A stretch of 64,000 nucleotides of DNA from the NCBI GenBank assembly GCA_963746265.1, contig CAVVAM010000004.1:1-64000 (forward strand). Reading direction: 5' to 3'. A model generated the notes under the pieces. That model saw nothing but the letters and a program-made list of their open reading frames with translations. It ran no database searches and had not been told where the DNA came from. This DNA is from Ilumatobacter sp963746265. Lineage in GTDB: Bacteria > Actinomycetota > Acidimicrobiia > Acidimicrobiales > Ilumatobacteraceae. The position numbers and the translations under genes are program-made. Below, one piece after another: positions 7,624-18,267 of the stretch. Position 1 is the first letter of the stretch; every line of letters begins with the position of its first letter.

Positions 7624-10600
7624 TCAGGCTTCTCGACGAGACGTCAGCGCCAGGTTCCTGAGTTGGCGCAGTGCCACCGACAGGTTCGTGAGGTCGTACG
7701 AATCGGCCCGGCGGACCTCGGTCAGCAGCAACATGACGCGCTGCACGGCGCGCTCGTTGGCCGCGACCCACGTGTCAACGGTGCCGGCCCCGGCGTGGAG
7801 CACGCTCGCCGCCAACTCGGCCAGGGTCGTCATCAGGTCGTCGCGCAAGGCGCCGCGCGCCTGCGTCTGCCACCGGTCCGACCGCGGGAGGGCCCCGACC
7901 GCATCCCACAACCACATCAGATCGAGGCGATCGAACACGGCCCAATACGTGCGACACGTCACGAGCGGATCGACGTCGATCCGTTCGGCCAGCTCGATCG
8001 TGTCGAAGATCGTGTGGAGCAGACGCCAACTCGCCGACCGTTGTGCCAGATCGACGGGTACGCCCTGCTCGGCCCGATCCTCGGCCAGGGCGAGCCATCC
8101 CTGCTTCATCGAACCCCTCAGGCAGTCGGCGATCCCCAAGCTGAGGGCCGACGCCGGCTCACGGAAGCGCCGCACCTCTGCCGCGATGTCGAGCGGTGGC
8201 CGCCGGTGTCGGAGGAACCAGAGCGACGACCGTTCCGCCGAGCGCCGACAATCGAGATACATGTCGAGCCGTTCGTCGTTGGACAGCCGTGTCAACCCGC
8301 CGATCTCGTCCCACCACGCCGGGAACCCGAGCACCTCGCGTGCGACCAGCCAGGCCCGGCTGACATCGGTGACCGACGCACCGGTGTCTTCGGTCATCCG
8401 ATGGTCGTAGGAGATGCCCGACAGATTGACCATCTGATTCACGAGTTGGGTGACGGCGATCTCGCGTCGCAGCCGGTGCGAGAGGATGCCATTCCGATAC
8501 CGGTCACGCAACGGGGTCGGGAAGTACTCCACGAGATCCCGCTCGAGCACCAGCGCATCGGGCAGATCCGTCTGCATGATCTCGGTGAAGTTCGCGTTCT
8601 TGGTGTAGGCGATCATCACTGCGAACTCAGGCGTCCGCAGGCCCGATCCACCGAGCTGTCGTTCGGCGATCTGCTTGTCGGTCGGCAGGAACTCGAGCGA
8701 CCGATTGAGCCACCCCTCGCTCTCGAGTTGATCGAGATAGCGGGCATGCACGTTCACCATCGGCAGCCCCTGTTGACGGGCGATCATGAGCGCCAGCGTC
8801 TGCGCCTTGTTGTTCGCCAGCACGAGCTCGGCGACCTCGTCGGTCATCTCGCCCAGCAACTCGTTGCGCTGCTTCAACGTCATGTCGCCACTGGCGACCA
8901 CCTCACCGAGCAGGATCTTGATGTTGACCTCGTGGTCGCTGCAATCGACCCCGGCCGAGTTGTCGATCGCATCGGTGTAGATCAGACCACCGCAGAGTGC
9001 GTACTCGACGCGTCCGAGCTGGGTGACACCGAGGTTGCCGCCCTCGCCGATCATCCGGCACCGCAACGTCGAGGCATCGACCCGCACGGCATCGTTGGAA
9101 CGATCGCCGACCTCGCTGTTCGATTCGGTGCTGGCCTTGATGTAGGTACCGACGCCACCGTTCCAGAGGAGGTCGACCGGCGCCCGCAGAATGGCCGAGA
9201 TGAGCTGGTTCGGGGTCAGCGTTCCGTCGGTGATGCCGAGCGCCTCCCGCATCTGCGGTGTGATCTCGATCGACTTCGAACGTCGCGAGAACACGCCGCC
9301 GCCGTCGGAGATGAGCCGCTCGTCGTAGTCGGCCCAGGTCGATCGGGGCAGCTCGAAGAGTCGTTGACGCTCTGCGTGCGCCACCGATGGATCGGGATTC
9401 GGGTCGATGAAGACGTCACGATGGTCGAACGCCGCGACGAGCTTCAGGTTGGACGAGATGAGCATGCCGTTGCCGAACACGTCGCCCGACATGTCGCCGA
9501 CGCCGACCGTCGTCAATTCGTCGGCGTCGGCGTCCAGACCGAGCACCGACGCATGCCGGCGTACGCTCTCCCAGGCCCCGCGGGCCGTGATGCCCATCGC
9601 CTTGTGGTCGTAGCCGTCGCTGCCTCCCGAAGCGAACGCGTCGCCGAGCCAGAAGTCGTACGCGGTGGAGATCTCGTTGGCGATGTCGCTGAACGTCGCC
9701 GTGCCCTTGTCGGCGGCGACGACGAGATACGGATCCGCGCCGTCGTACCGCACGACGCGCTCGGGGTGGACGACATCGCCGCCCACCAGGTTGTCGGTGA
9801 GGTCGAGCAGGGCGCTCACGAACATCCGGTAGCACGCGATTCCCTCGGCCCGGTTCTCCTCGGCCGTGGCCTTGGGCTGCTTGACGATGAAGCCGCCCTT
9901 GGCCCCGACCGGTACGATCAGCGCGTTCTTCACCATCTGGGCTTTGACGAGCCCGAGTACCTCGGTCCGGTAGTCCTCGGGCCGATCGCTCCAGCGCAAC
10001 CCGCCTCGTGCGATCGGTCCCCCTCGCAGGTGCACGCCCTCCACACGCTGGGAGCACACGAAGACCTCGTAGACCGGGCGAGGCTCGGGGAGATCGGGGA
10101 CCCGGGACGGATCCAACTTGAACGCAGTCGTCGGTGTGTCGAGGTAGGCGCTGGTTCGGAGCGTCGCCTTGACCAACGACCGGAACATCCGCACGATGCG
10201 GTCGTCGTCGAGCGATGGCACCTCGTCAAGCCCCCGCAGCAACTCGTCGTCTGCCGTCGCGAACGCAGCCAGTCGTTCACCGTCGTCGAGACTCGGATCG
10301 AACCGGGCCTCGAACAGTTCGACGAGCATCGTCGCGAGGTGTGGCAACCTGGCCAACGTGTCCTCGACGTACGACTGGCTGAACGTGAATCCGGTCTGGT
10401 GTGCGAACTTCGAGTAGCAGCGCAGCACGTTCACCTGCCAGGAGGTGAGTCCGGCGAGCAGTACCAGCCGGTTGAACCCGTCGGGTTCGATCTCGCCGAG
10501 GAGCAACCGTTCGAACGCAGCAGTGACCTCACGGTGGCGGTGCTCGTCGACCATGACGCCGGCCGGGATGCGCAGCCCGATGTCGTACACGTAGCAGTGC

Positions 10601-12316
10601 TCGTCACCGACGGTGAGGTCGTGAGGGTGCTCGTCGAGCGCCTGGACGCCGAGGTGGCCGAGCAGGGGCAGCAGATCGCTCAGCGCCATCTGGTTGCCAC
10701 GGCTGTACACCCGCATCCGCCACACGCGCTCCTCCGCGTCGACGTTCCTGGTGAGCGCCGCCCGCAGCGTGCCACCCGAGTCGAGGAGCCCGGCGAGGTT
10801 CTCGAGGTCGCCGACCGCCGTCTCGGGTTCGACGTTGCTCCGGTAGGACTCGGGCACCGAGCCACCGAGCCGCGCGATGAGAGCCGACGCCGACGACTCG
10901 CCGAGGTCACGCCGGGCCGCATCGCGGAGCCGATCGAACCACGAGGTCGTCAGCTCGTCGACCCGATCGGACAGTTCGTCGAGATCGGGCGGGTCGTCAC
11001 CGGTACCTTCGACCGTGAACGTGATCCGCGCGAGATTGCTCGTCCCGACGAACGATTCGACGTCGCGGACCGGCACTCCATAGGCAGCACCGACGAACTC
11101 GGCGACGCGCTCGGGGAGTTGGGCCGTGAAGCGCGTCTTCGGCAGGAACACGAGCACCGTCGACCACGTGCCGACCGGCTCGGGCACATCGATGACCCGC
11201 ACGATCTGGCGCTCCTGGAGGCCGACCACTTCGATCACGAGCAGGGCCAGTTGATCGGAGTCGAGCTCGAACACGACGTCGCGTGGCAGTGTCTCCAGCA
11301 CGTTGCGCATCGACCGACCCGTGTGCGTCTCGGCGCCGTCCCGGGCCAGGCCCAGCACACGACGGGCCCGCTCCCCGACCGACGGGATCGCCAAGGTGCT
11401 GTGACGGTAGGCCGTCGACGAGAGGAGCCCGACGAACCGGTCGATCAGATGGCGGCCACCCGCTTCGTACTGGACGGTGACGGCGGTCATCCGACCTGCC
11501 CGGTGCACGCGGGAGACCTGGGAAGAACGTGCCACCGACACCGGTGCTGCCCGCGGATCGATCTCAGGATCGACGATCGGGTTGCCGACCGACAAACCGA
11601 GATCGGCACCGGGCCGCCGAGTCGAGCGCGTCGCCGTCGACCTCGAACGACGACGCGCCGAGGAACACGAAGTGGTTGTCGGCGAGCCAGCCGAGCAGCG
11701 GGTCGAGATCGGCGTGTTCGAGCATGCGGTCACGCATGGCCTCGAAGTCGGCGACGACCCGATGGGTCCGAGCCACGGCCTCGGCCAGGTCGGCCTCGAG
11801 CGCGGCCGCTTCGTCGGCGTCGCACCGGTCGATCTCGAGTTGCGTCCAGGCCTCGATCCCGCACGGCGCGTCGGATCCGGGGCGGGCGATCTCGACGGCG
11901 CGACCGTCGTCGTCGCGACACACATGGAGCATCGGGTGGACGAGCAAGTGGGTGGCGATCCCGTGCCGCTCGAGCACCATCCGCACGGTGTCGACGAGGA
12001 ACGGCGCATCGGTGGTGACGATCAACACGATCGAGCGGTCGGAGTGCCAACCGTCGCGGTCACGGTCCGGTGACAACACCATGACATCCATGTCGTCGTC
12101 GCTGCGGGTCTGACCGAGCGCCCAATGACGAACCGCCGCGGCATAGAGGTCGGCGTCGCTGCGGTCGTCGACGTCGAAGTCGGGCAGCTCCTCGTAGTAC
12201 GCCCGCAGGTAGTCGGCCAGGACGTCGTCGTCTGGTCGACGGCTCCGTGCCAGCGCCGCAAGTCGCTCGGTGAGCGGCGTGGCGCCCTTGCCGCCCCGCC
12301 CGCTGTGGTGCCCCAT
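7624..12316 (-). CDS. NAD-specific glutamate dehydrogenase, large class (frameshifted as sequenced)
   Basis: Large (180-kDa class) NAD-dependent glutamate dehydrogenase, which deaminates glutamate to 2-oxoglutarate. Taken as one gene the span would encode about 1564 residues, the normal size. The N-terminal part reads from ATG 12316 (MGHHSGRGGKG, with AGGAG 7 nt upstream) and would stop at 11564. The remainder continues in another frame down to 7624. The switch falls near 11605-11622: one frame reads DGDALDSAAR and the other PGADLGLSVGN. Conserved marks downstream are KAQMVKNALIVPVGAKGGF and GEGGNLGVTQLGRVEYAL. The single-base phase change means a sequencing error, a recent inactivation or recoding; the rest is undamaged, which favours an error or a very recent event. 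Confidence 0.85.
11564..12316 (-). other. N-terminal reading frame of the glutamate dehydrogenase, up to the frameshift
   Basis: About 250 residues from ATG 12316. They match the N-terminal regulatory region of large glutamate dehydrogenases (LADYLRAYYEELPDFDVDD, LIVTTDAPFLVDTVRMVLE, NHFVFLGASSFEVDG). After DGDALDSAAR this frame becomes non-coding in character and stops at 11564. If the frameshift is real, this short product would lack the catalytic domain. Confidence 0.7.
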
Positions 12317-12439
12317 TTCGTTCTCCTCGACCAGTGAACCATAGGCCGATTCGCGCCGACCGACCGTCTTGATGCGCACAAATCCGAGGCTGCACCCCGC
12401 TCATGACCCTCGGCGGTCGGGCGGGATAACGTCGACGGC

Positions 12440-13156
12440 GTGAGTTCACGCACCCTTGAACCCCACGGCGGGCACCGATCGGTGTCGGGCGGTCTGGCTC
12501 GTGCCGCCGTGTTCGGCGTCAGTGACGGCCTGGTTTCGAACGTCTCGCTGATCCTCGGATTCGCCGGCTCCGGCGTCGACAACACGGTCGTGCGCTTGGC
12601 GGGGCTCGCCGGTGCCGTCGCCGGCGGCATCTCGATGGCGGCGGGCGAATGGGTGTCGATCACTTCCCAGAACGACCTGATCGAGCGCGAGCTCGCGATC
12701 GAGCGCCGCGAACTCGTCCACAACGTCGAACACGAGACGGAGGAACTGGCGGCGGTCTACGAGTCGCACGGGATGGGCACCGAGCGAGCGGCCGCGGCCG
12801 CCCAGGAGGTCATGCAGCAGCCCGAGAACGCACTCGCCGTGCACGCACGTGAAGAACTCGGTATCGATCCCGACGCGCTCCCCTCCGCCCTCTGGGCAGC
12901 CGCGCTGTCGCTCGTGTGCTTCCTGTTCGGCGCACTCCTGCCCGTGATCCCGTGGTTCGTGACAGGCGGCAATCCGGCGGCGTGGGCATCGCTGGCGATC
13001 GGCGTGGTTGCGGCCGGCGCCGTCGGCGGCTTGGTCGCCCGCTTCGCCGAACGGCCGCTGATCGCCGGCATCACCCGTCAGGTGTTGATCGTGCTCGTCG
13101 CCTGTGGCATCACCTACCTGATCGGCGAGGCGGTCGGCGTCAACCTCGGCGGCTGA
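12440..13156 (+). CDS. VIT1/CCC1-family iron/manganese transporter
   Basis: Membrane protein of 238 residues, probably moving Fe2+ or Mn2+. The hallmark AAVFGVSDGLVSNVSLILGF starts the first membrane segment, followed by AGAVAGGISMAAGEWVS. A Glu-rich cytosolic stretch (ERELAIERREL...EHETEEL) is the usual metal-binding helical insert. Three further membrane segments follow (about 155-235). The GTG start is preceded by TAACGT at 12427-12432 with a 7-nt spacer and no Shine-Dalgarno sequence, so translation is probably leaderless. Its last 17 bp overlap the 3' end of convergent purK. The exact metal is not determined by sequence. Confidence 0.85.
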   Translation: MSSRTLEPHGGHRSVSGGLARAAVFGVSDGLVSNVSLILGFAGSGVDNTVVRLAGLAGAVAGGISMAAGEWVSITSQNDLIERELAIERRELVHNVEHETEELAAVYESHGMGTERAAAAAQEVMQQPENALAVHAREELGIDPDALPSALWAAALSLVCFLFGALLPVIPWFVTGGNPAAWASLAIGVVAAGAVGGLVARFAERPLIAGITRQVLIVLVACGITYLIGEAVGVNLGG

Positions 13157-14273
13157 GGGCTGCCCGGGCCTCCACGGCAGTGAGTTCCGCTCGCTCGCGC
13201 GGTCCCCATGCGGTGAGGTGACCCATCTTGCGGCCCGGCCGGGGTGCCGCCTTGCCGTACAAGTGCAGCGCGGTGTGACCCGGCTCCAGCGCCATCGCCC
13301 AGCGCGGCTCGCCGCCGTCCCACAGATCGCCGAGCAGGTTGACCATCGCCGCACCCGGCTGCGTCAACGAGGTATCGCCGAGGGTCAGCCCGCAGACGGC
13401 GCGGATCTGCTGCTCGAACTGCGACGTCTGGGCCACGTCGAGCGTCCAGTGACCGCTGTTGTGCGGTCGTGGCGCCAACTCGTTGACGAGCAACTCGCCA
13501 CCGACCACGAAGAACTCGACGGCGAGCACACCCACATAGTCGAGCGCATCTGCGATCGCCAGGCCGAGGCCCACGGCGCGGTCGGTGAGCACGACCGGCA
13601 CCGACGCCGGGACCACGGTCAGGTCGAGGATGCCGTCGACGTGGGAGTTCTCGGCGACCGGGTACGACGCGAACGCACCGGATGCCGAACGCGCCACGAC
13701 GACGCTCACCTCGGTCTGAAGGTCGAGCGCCCGCTCGAGCACACAGGGCACCGATCCCAACAGTCGCCACGCGGCTCGCATGTCCGATCCGTCGACCACC
13801 AGCCGCTGACCCTTTCCGTCATAGCCGAGCCGTGATGTCTTGAGGATCGCCGGGTACACGATGTCAGGATCGGCCGACTCGTCGTCGACCACCGCGTATG
13901 GACCAACCGGTAGACCGGCGTCGGCCAGGAACGCCTTCTCACTGATGCGGTCCTGAGCGATCGAGACGGCACGGGGCGACGGCGCCACGACGGTCCGCCG
14001 GTCGAGCACCTCGAGCGCGGCGGCCGGTGGGTTCTCGAACTCGGTGGTGACGACAGCGCACTCGTCGCCCATCCGTCGAAGTGCGTCGTCGTCGTCGTAC
14101 GGCGCGACGAGGTGCACATCGGCGACGGGACCCGCCGGGGCATGCGGGTCGGGTTCGAGCACCATCGTTCGATACCCCATCATCCGTGCGGCGACGACCG
14201 CGTATCGTCCGAGTTGACCACCGCCGAGCACACCGATCGTGGCCGGGGGCAGGATCGGTTCCACGGTGCTCAT
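13140..14273 (-). CDS. purK: 5-(carboxyamino)imidazole ribonucleotide synthase
   Basis: ATP-grasp enzyme of purine synthesis that carboxylates aminoimidazole ribonucleotide with ATP and bicarbonate to N5-CAIR. Its 377 residues fit the family. The N-terminus TIGVLGGGQLGRYAVVAARM is the PurK signature. ATP-grasp marks include ILKTSRLGYDGKGQ, LAVEFFVVGGELLVNELAPR and HNSGHWTLD. ATG 14273 overlaps the purE stop by 4 bp (ATGA), so the two are co-translated and supply successive steps. Confidence 0.95.
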   Translation of the reverse strand: MSTVEPILPPATIGVLGGGQLGRYAVVAARMMGYRTMVLEPDPHAPAGPVADVHLVAPYDDDDALRRMGDECAVVTTEFENPPAAALEVLDRRTVVAPSPRAVSIAQDRISEKAFLADAGLPVGPYAVVDDESADPDIVYPAILKTSRLGYDGKGQRLVVDGSDMRAAWRLLGSVPCVLERALDLQTEVSVVVARSASGAFASYPVAENSHVDGILDLTVVPASVPVVLTDRAVGLGLAIADALDYVGVLAVEFFVVGGELLVNELAPRPHNSGHWTLDVAQTSQFEQQIRAVCGLTLGDTSLTQPGAAMVNLLGDLWDGGEPRWAMALEPGHTALHLYGKAAPRPGRKMGHLTAWGPRERAELTAVEARAALSRRG

Positions 14274-14770
14274 TCGGGTGGCAGGATCGAGGCGGCCGCC
14301 TGATCTCTCCGGCCCGCGCGGTACCGCTCGAGCGCGCGTCGCCGTTCCGGGTCGTCGAGAGCGAGCATCGCGACCGCGAACAGAGCGGCGTTGGTGGCGC
14401 CCGCCTCACCGATCGCGAAGGTCGCCGTGGGTACGCCGGCCGGCATCTGCACGATCGACAGCAACGAATCGTGTCCCGAGAGGTGCCTCGAGGCAACCGG
14501 CACGCCGAGCACCGGAACGAGCGTCTTGGCCGAGAGCATCCCCGGCAGGTGTGCGGCCCCACCCGCCCCGGCGATGATCGCCCGCAATCCGCGATCGGCT
14601 GCGGCGGCGGCGTATGCGAACATCTCGTCGGGCATCCGATGCGCCGACACGACCTTTGCCTCGTGGGGCACGCCGAACTCGACGAGCACGTCGACGGCCC
14701 TCGACATCGTCGGCCAGTCGCTCGACGACCCCATCACGACACCGACGAGCGGCGCCTCGGGGTCGCTCAT
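14270..14770 (-). CDS. purE: N5-carboxyaminoimidazole ribonucleotide mutase
   Basis: Converts the PurK product N5-CAIR to CAIR. It has 166 residues from ATG 14770 (MSDPEAPLVGVVMGSSSDW). An in-frame GTG at 14785 would add five residues. The family motifs are all present: MGSSSDWPTM, SAHRMPDEM, IAGAGGAAHLPGM and GVPVASRHLSGHDSLLSIVQ. It precedes purK with a 4-bp overlap. Confidence 0.95.
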   Translation of the reverse strand: MSDPEAPLVGVVMGSSSDWPTMSRAVDVLVEFGVPHEAKVVSAHRMPDEMFAYAAAAADRGLRAIIAGAGGAAHLPGMLSAKTLVPVLGVPVASRHLSGHDSLLSIVQMPAGVPTATFAIGEAGATNAALFAVAMLALDDPERRRALERYRAGRRDQAAASILPPE

Positions 14771-14963
14771 CGGTGAACCGTCCACCGACGTGCGGGAGCG
14801 CTGTCGACGAGGACCCGTCGGCAGCCGCTGTCGTCGTCTGGCGGGTGAGCGGCGTGATCCACCTCGGTGGCGACGTCACGGCCGCCCGGTATCAGATCCC
14901 GGATCGCTGCATCGCGCATGGGTCGAGACTACGTCGCGCGTTCGGGCGTGGTACACCTTCGTG

Positions 14964-15332
14964 ATGCAGCAGATCAATGTGCTCGGCACCGAACTGACAC
15001 CGTGCTCCTACGACCCGATGACCGGCTACTACCGCACCGGATGCTGCGAGAATCGGGGCGACGATCCGGGCCTGCACATCGTGTGCTGCCGCGTCACCGA
15101 CGACTTCCTGGAGTTCTCGACATCGATCGGCAACGATCTGTCGACGCCGATGCCACAATACGGATTCGCGGGTCTTCACGACGGCGACCAGTGGTGTGTG
15201 TGCGTCGAACGCTGGGAGCAGGCGCGGGTCGCCGGCCACGCATGCCCCGTGATCCTCGAGAGCACCCACGTCTCGGCGCTCGAGTACGTCGATCTGGCCG
15301 TCCTCCGGGCTCACGCCGTGTCGGTCGACTGA
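14964..15332 (+). CDS. DUF2237 family protein
   Basis: 122 residues covering one complete DUF2237 domain: NVLGTELTPCSYDPMTGYYR, GCCENRGDDPG, HIVCCRVTDDFLEFS, GNDLSTPMPQYGFAGL and GDQWCVCVERWEQA. The many conserved cysteines suggest metal or redox chemistry, but no function is established for the family. GTG 14961, directly before ATG 14964, is an alternative start. The 3' end overlaps the convergent FAD oxidoreductase by 22 bp. Confidence 0.88.
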   Translation: MQQINVLGTELTPCSYDPMTGYYRTGCCENRGDDPGLHIVCCRVTDDFLEFSTSIGNDLSTPMPQYGFAGLHDGDQWCVCVERWEQARVAGHACPVILESTHVSALEYVDLAVLRAHAVSVD

Positions 15333-16582
15333 TCCTCGCGCGCACGACGCTGGGCGTTCGACATCCGCCCGCTCGGCTCATCCCACCGGACTCGCGTGCG
15401 GAATCCATCGCGCTCGAGATCGTCGGGCCAGCGGCCGTCGTGCACGAGGCCGGCCGCGAGCCGTCCGAGCGTGTCGGAACCCTGCGCCCCGGTTCCGTTG
15501 CCGCCGACGGCGACGACCACACGTCGGTGCTCATCACCGGGCGCGTGGTCGATCGTCGGATAACCGGACGGTGTGTACGTGACGATGCACCGGTGCGTCG
15601 TCATGTCGATGAGCTCGATGCTGGGGAGGAGACCGCGCAGCGCCCGCCCCATGCGCTCGAGGTCGAGGTCGCTGTCACCGCACCGGAACCAGGCCACGAC
15701 CTCGTCGAGGGTGGTCGGCCACGACTCGTTCGAGGTGTTGCACCCCATCTTGATCCGGTACCGGCCGTCGGGATACCGGATCGGTGGAGCGACATAGATG
15801 TCGTCGATGTCGGGGTCGTCGATGTCGTACGTGATCGCCGGCATCATGGGCCAACGGCGTACCGTCGCACCGCTGACGGATGCCCTCACCGTCGTCTCCG
15901 TCTTGAGTCGGAGCGGGAGGGCCTCGGGCACGAGATCTGCGAAGTTCGTGAACGCACCGGCGGCGACGACTGCGCCGTCCGCTCGAATCGTCTCACCTCC
16001 CGCCGTCGAGACCACTGCGCCGCCCGAGCGCGACTCGACCGAGATCACACGGTCGTTCACCAGTCTGGCACCTCGTCGCTCGGCGAGGACGTTCTGGGCA
16101 CGAAGCATCGAACGCGGGTTCACGATGCCTGCAGGCGCGCTCTCGTGCAGCAGCAGCATGCCGGCGGGAACGTCGAGGTACGGAAACCGCTCGCGCCATG
16201 AGCCGTCCGAGGGCGACCACAGTCGAAGATCGCGACCTCCAGGGTCCACGCATCCGACCCACGAGAAGATCGCGTCGCCGTTCCGGGCCGCCACGAGCGA
16301 CAACCGGCCCACGGGGTGGTGGAACGACACACCCGACCGCCGCTCCAGTCCCTCGAACTCGGAGATCGCCTGCCGAGCGATCTCCGACCACACCGGGTCG
16401 GAACCATACGCGCTGACGAGCCGACCCTCGTCGTAGTGGCTGCTGAACACGCCATCGTGCACCGCTGGATCAAGCGGTTCGGTGGGGCCGACCACGACCA
16501 CGTCGACGCCGAGCTCGGTCAGCCATCGCGCGGTTGCGCTCCCGATCAGTCCGTTGCCGATGACGACGACACGTTGCGTCAT
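15311..16582 (-). CDS. FAD-dependent oxidoreductase (DAO / sarcosine oxidase-like)
   Basis: 423 residues from ATG 16582. The N-terminus RVVVIGNGLIGSATARWLTE is the Rossmann dinucleotide-binding motif. A central substrate domain follows, and the C-terminal FAD-contact segment is VVVAVGGNGTGAQGSD. The overall plan is that of glycine/sarcosine/D-amino-acid oxidases, which oxidise the C-N bond of an amine; the substrate cannot be told. It starts 13 bp after the bcp stop on the same strand, so the two probably share a transcript. That would place a peroxide-reducing enzyme with a likely peroxide-producing oxidase. Confidence 0.82.
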   Translation of the reverse strand: MTQRVVVIGNGLIGSATARWLTELGVDVVVVGPTEPLDPAVHDGVFSSHYDEGRLVSAYGSDPVWSEIARQAISEFEGLERRSGVSFHHPVGRLSLVAARNGDAIFSWVGCVDPGGRDLRLWSPSDGSWRERFPYLDVPAGMLLLHESAPAGIVNPRSMLRAQNVLAERRGARLVNDRVISVESRSGGAVVSTAGGETIRADGAVVAAGAFTNFADLVPEALPLRLKTETTVRASVSGATVRRWPMMPAITYDIDDPDIDDIYVAPPIRYPDGRYRIKMGCNTSNESWPTTLDEVVAWFRCGDSDLDLERMGRALRGLLPSIELIDMTTHRCIVTYTPSGYPTIDHAPGDEHRRVVVAVGGNGTGAQGSDTLGRLAAGLVHDGRWPDDLERDGFRTRVRWDEPSGRMSNAQRRAREDQSTDTA

Positions 16583-16595
16583 CGGCGGTTCGATC

Positions 16596-17054
16596 TCACG
16601 CCGATTCGAGGGCGGCGAGCAACTCGGTGGGTGTGTCCTTCGGCTTGATCGTCGGCCATGCCCGCGCGATCTTGCCGTCGGCACCGACCAGGAACGCCGA
16701 ACGTTGTACGCCCATGTACGTCTTGCCGTAATTCCTTTTCTCGACCCAGACGCCGTACTTCTCGGCGACCGCGTGGTCCACGTCGCTGACCAGCGTGAAA
16801 CCGAGGCCGTACTTGTCGTCGAACTTCTTCAGCCTGGCCGGCGTGTCGGGGCTGACGCCGATGATCACGGTGTCGCCGATCTGATCGTCGATGTCACGGA
16901 GCCCGCACGCTTGCGTGGTGCATCCCGGCGTATCGGCGCGTGGGTAGAAGTACACGAGCACCCGGCGACCCTTGAGCGCCGACAACCGGACCGGCTCGTC
17001 GTTCTGGTCCGGCAACGTGAACGCCGGAGCGCGCTTTCCCTCGTCAGCAGTCAT
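16596..17054 (-). CDS. bcp: thioredoxin-dependent thiol peroxidase (Bcp-type peroxiredoxin)
   Basis: 152 residues. The peroxidatic cysteine sits in YFYPRADTPGCTTQACG, and the second cysteine five residues on (TTQAC) is the usual Bcp resolving position. The start is set to ATG 17054 (MTADEGKRAPAF), because TACGGT at 17062-17067 lies 7 nt before it as a leaderless -10 box and overlaps the longer alternative start. It reduces hydrogen and organic peroxides with thioredoxin. It leads a probable two-gene operon with the FAD oxidoreductase. Confidence 0.93.
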   Translation of the reverse strand: MTADEGKRAPAFTLPDQNDEPVRLSALKGRRVLVYFYPRADTPGCTTQACGLRDIDDQIGDTVIIGVSPDTPARLKKFDDKYGLGFTLVSDVDHAVAEKYGVWVEKRNYGKTYMGVQRSAFLVGADGKIARAWPTIKPKDTPTELLAALESA

Positions 17055-17061
17055 CGCGCGC

Positions 17062-17067
17062 ACCGTA
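17062..17067 (-). promoter_or_regulatory. -10 box deciding the bcp start
   Basis: TACGGT on the minus strand ends 7 nt before ATG 17054 and overlaps the alternative start at 17063, which favours 17054 as the true first codon. Confidence 0.55.
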
Positions 17068-17087
17068 CCGAACGCGACGACCGCAAC

Positions 17088-17921
17088 TCACATCAGGCTG
17101 GCCCCGTGGTCCACCGCCGACAGCACCACATCGGGTTCGTCGGCCGGGAGCCAGAACACCACTCGATCCACCCCCGCTTCGCGGTATCGGTCGACGATCT
17201 CGGGCCGCATCGGACAGCCGTAGATGCCGACCTCGATCGAGTCGGGGTCACGGCCGGCCTCTTCGGCCATGGAACGCAGCAGCGGCAACCGCTCGAGCGG
17301 GTCGGTGCGGCCGTGGATCGGCATCCATCCGTCGCAGTACTCGACGATGTGACGGAACGTGATCGGCCCGCCGCCACCGCCCATGATCACGGGAGGATGT
17401 GGCTTCTGCACCGGCTTCGGGTAGGACGCACTCGCCGAAAACCGTACGTGGTCACCCTCGAACGACGCCTCGTCCTGCGTCCACAGGGCCTTGGTGGCCA
17501 GGATCCGCTCGCGAGCGGCGCTCCGGCGCTTCGCTGGATCGGTCCCGTGATGTTCCATCTCGTCCTCGTTCCAACCGACACCCACGCCGTACAGAAACCG
17601 GCCACCGGACAGCAGGTCGATCGAGGCCGCCTGCTTCGCGGCGTTGATGGGGTGGTGCTGGTTGACGAGGGCGATGCCCGTTCCCACCTTCAAGGTCGTG
17701 GTCGACAGCGCCGCTGCGGTGAGCGCGACGAACGGGTCCATCGTGCGCCAGTACATGTCGGGCAGATCGCCTCCGCCCGGATACGGCGTTCGCCGACTGA
17801 GGGGGATGTGCGTGTGCTCGGCCACCCAGAACGACTCGTAGCCGCGTGCTTCGAGCTCCGCAGCGAGGAGGTCGGGGCGGATCGTTCGATCCGTCGGAAA
17901 GATCAGGGCGCCGATGTGCAT
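17088..17921 (-). CDS. LLM-class F420-dependent oxidoreductase
   Basis: 277 residues of luciferase-like TIM barrel. Marks include MHIGALIFPTD, ESFWVAEHTHIP, VGTGIALVNQHHPINAAKQ, LSGGRFLYGVGVGWNEDEM and KPHPPVIMGGGG. This subfamily in actinobacteria generally uses coenzyme F420 rather than FMN; the substrate is unknown. A TACGGT box (17929-17934, minus strand) is 7 nt before the ATG, so the gene is probably leaderless. It stands alone between bcp and an intergenic stretch. Confidence 0.88.
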   Translation of the reverse strand: MHIGALIFPTDRTIRPDLLAAELEARGYESFWVAEHTHIPLSRRTPYPGGGDLPDMYWRTMDPFVALTAAALSTTTLKVGTGIALVNQHHPINAAKQAASIDLLSGGRFLYGVGVGWNEDEMEHHGTDPAKRRSAARERILATKALWTQDEASFEGDHVRFSASASYPKPVQKPHPPVIMGGGGGPITFRHIVEYCDGWMPIHGRTDPLERLPLLRSMAEEAGRDPDSIEVGIYGCPMRPEIVDRYREAGVDRVVFWLPADEPDVVLSAVDHGASLM

Positions 17922-18267
17922 GCAGACGACCGTAGAGAAACTCGGCCGAGTCTGTCGATCCGGCGATCCGCATGGCGTCGTCTCCGTGGCGACCCGTACT
18001 CTGCGGGTACTCTGCGGGATCGGAGGACATTGCGGCCGATGGACACACCCTTCGCCGCGTCGACGCCCACACCGGCAACGGCGTCGACGTCGTCACACCC
18101 GACGACCTCGGGCAGCCGACACCGCGCACGACGTGGACCGTCTGCGGCCCCCTCGACCACATCGCGTTCGGCATCGCGAGCGGCGTGAGCGGTCGCAGCC
18201 GCTGCGTTTGCACGGACCGCCGACCCGGCCCGGCATCCGATCGGGCCGGAACAGCTGAGAGCGTGAG
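17922..18267. other. intergenic stretch, 346 bp
   Basis: No gene could be supported. Only the LLM promoter box at the left edge and a short direct repeat (GTACTCTGCGG twice around 17996-18017) were noticed. Open frames here have no family resemblance. Confidence 0.5.

Noticed and set aside
5893..12018. Very long open frame (2041 codons) on the plus strand
   Set aside because: It is the antisense shadow of gltX and the glutamate dehydrogenase; its composition is Arg/His/Asp-rich, without domains.
15052..16684. Longer N-terminal version of the FAD oxidoreductase
   Set aside because: The extra 34 residues are Arg/Ser/Pro-rich and overlap the end of bcp; the Rossmann motif begins right after ATG 16582.
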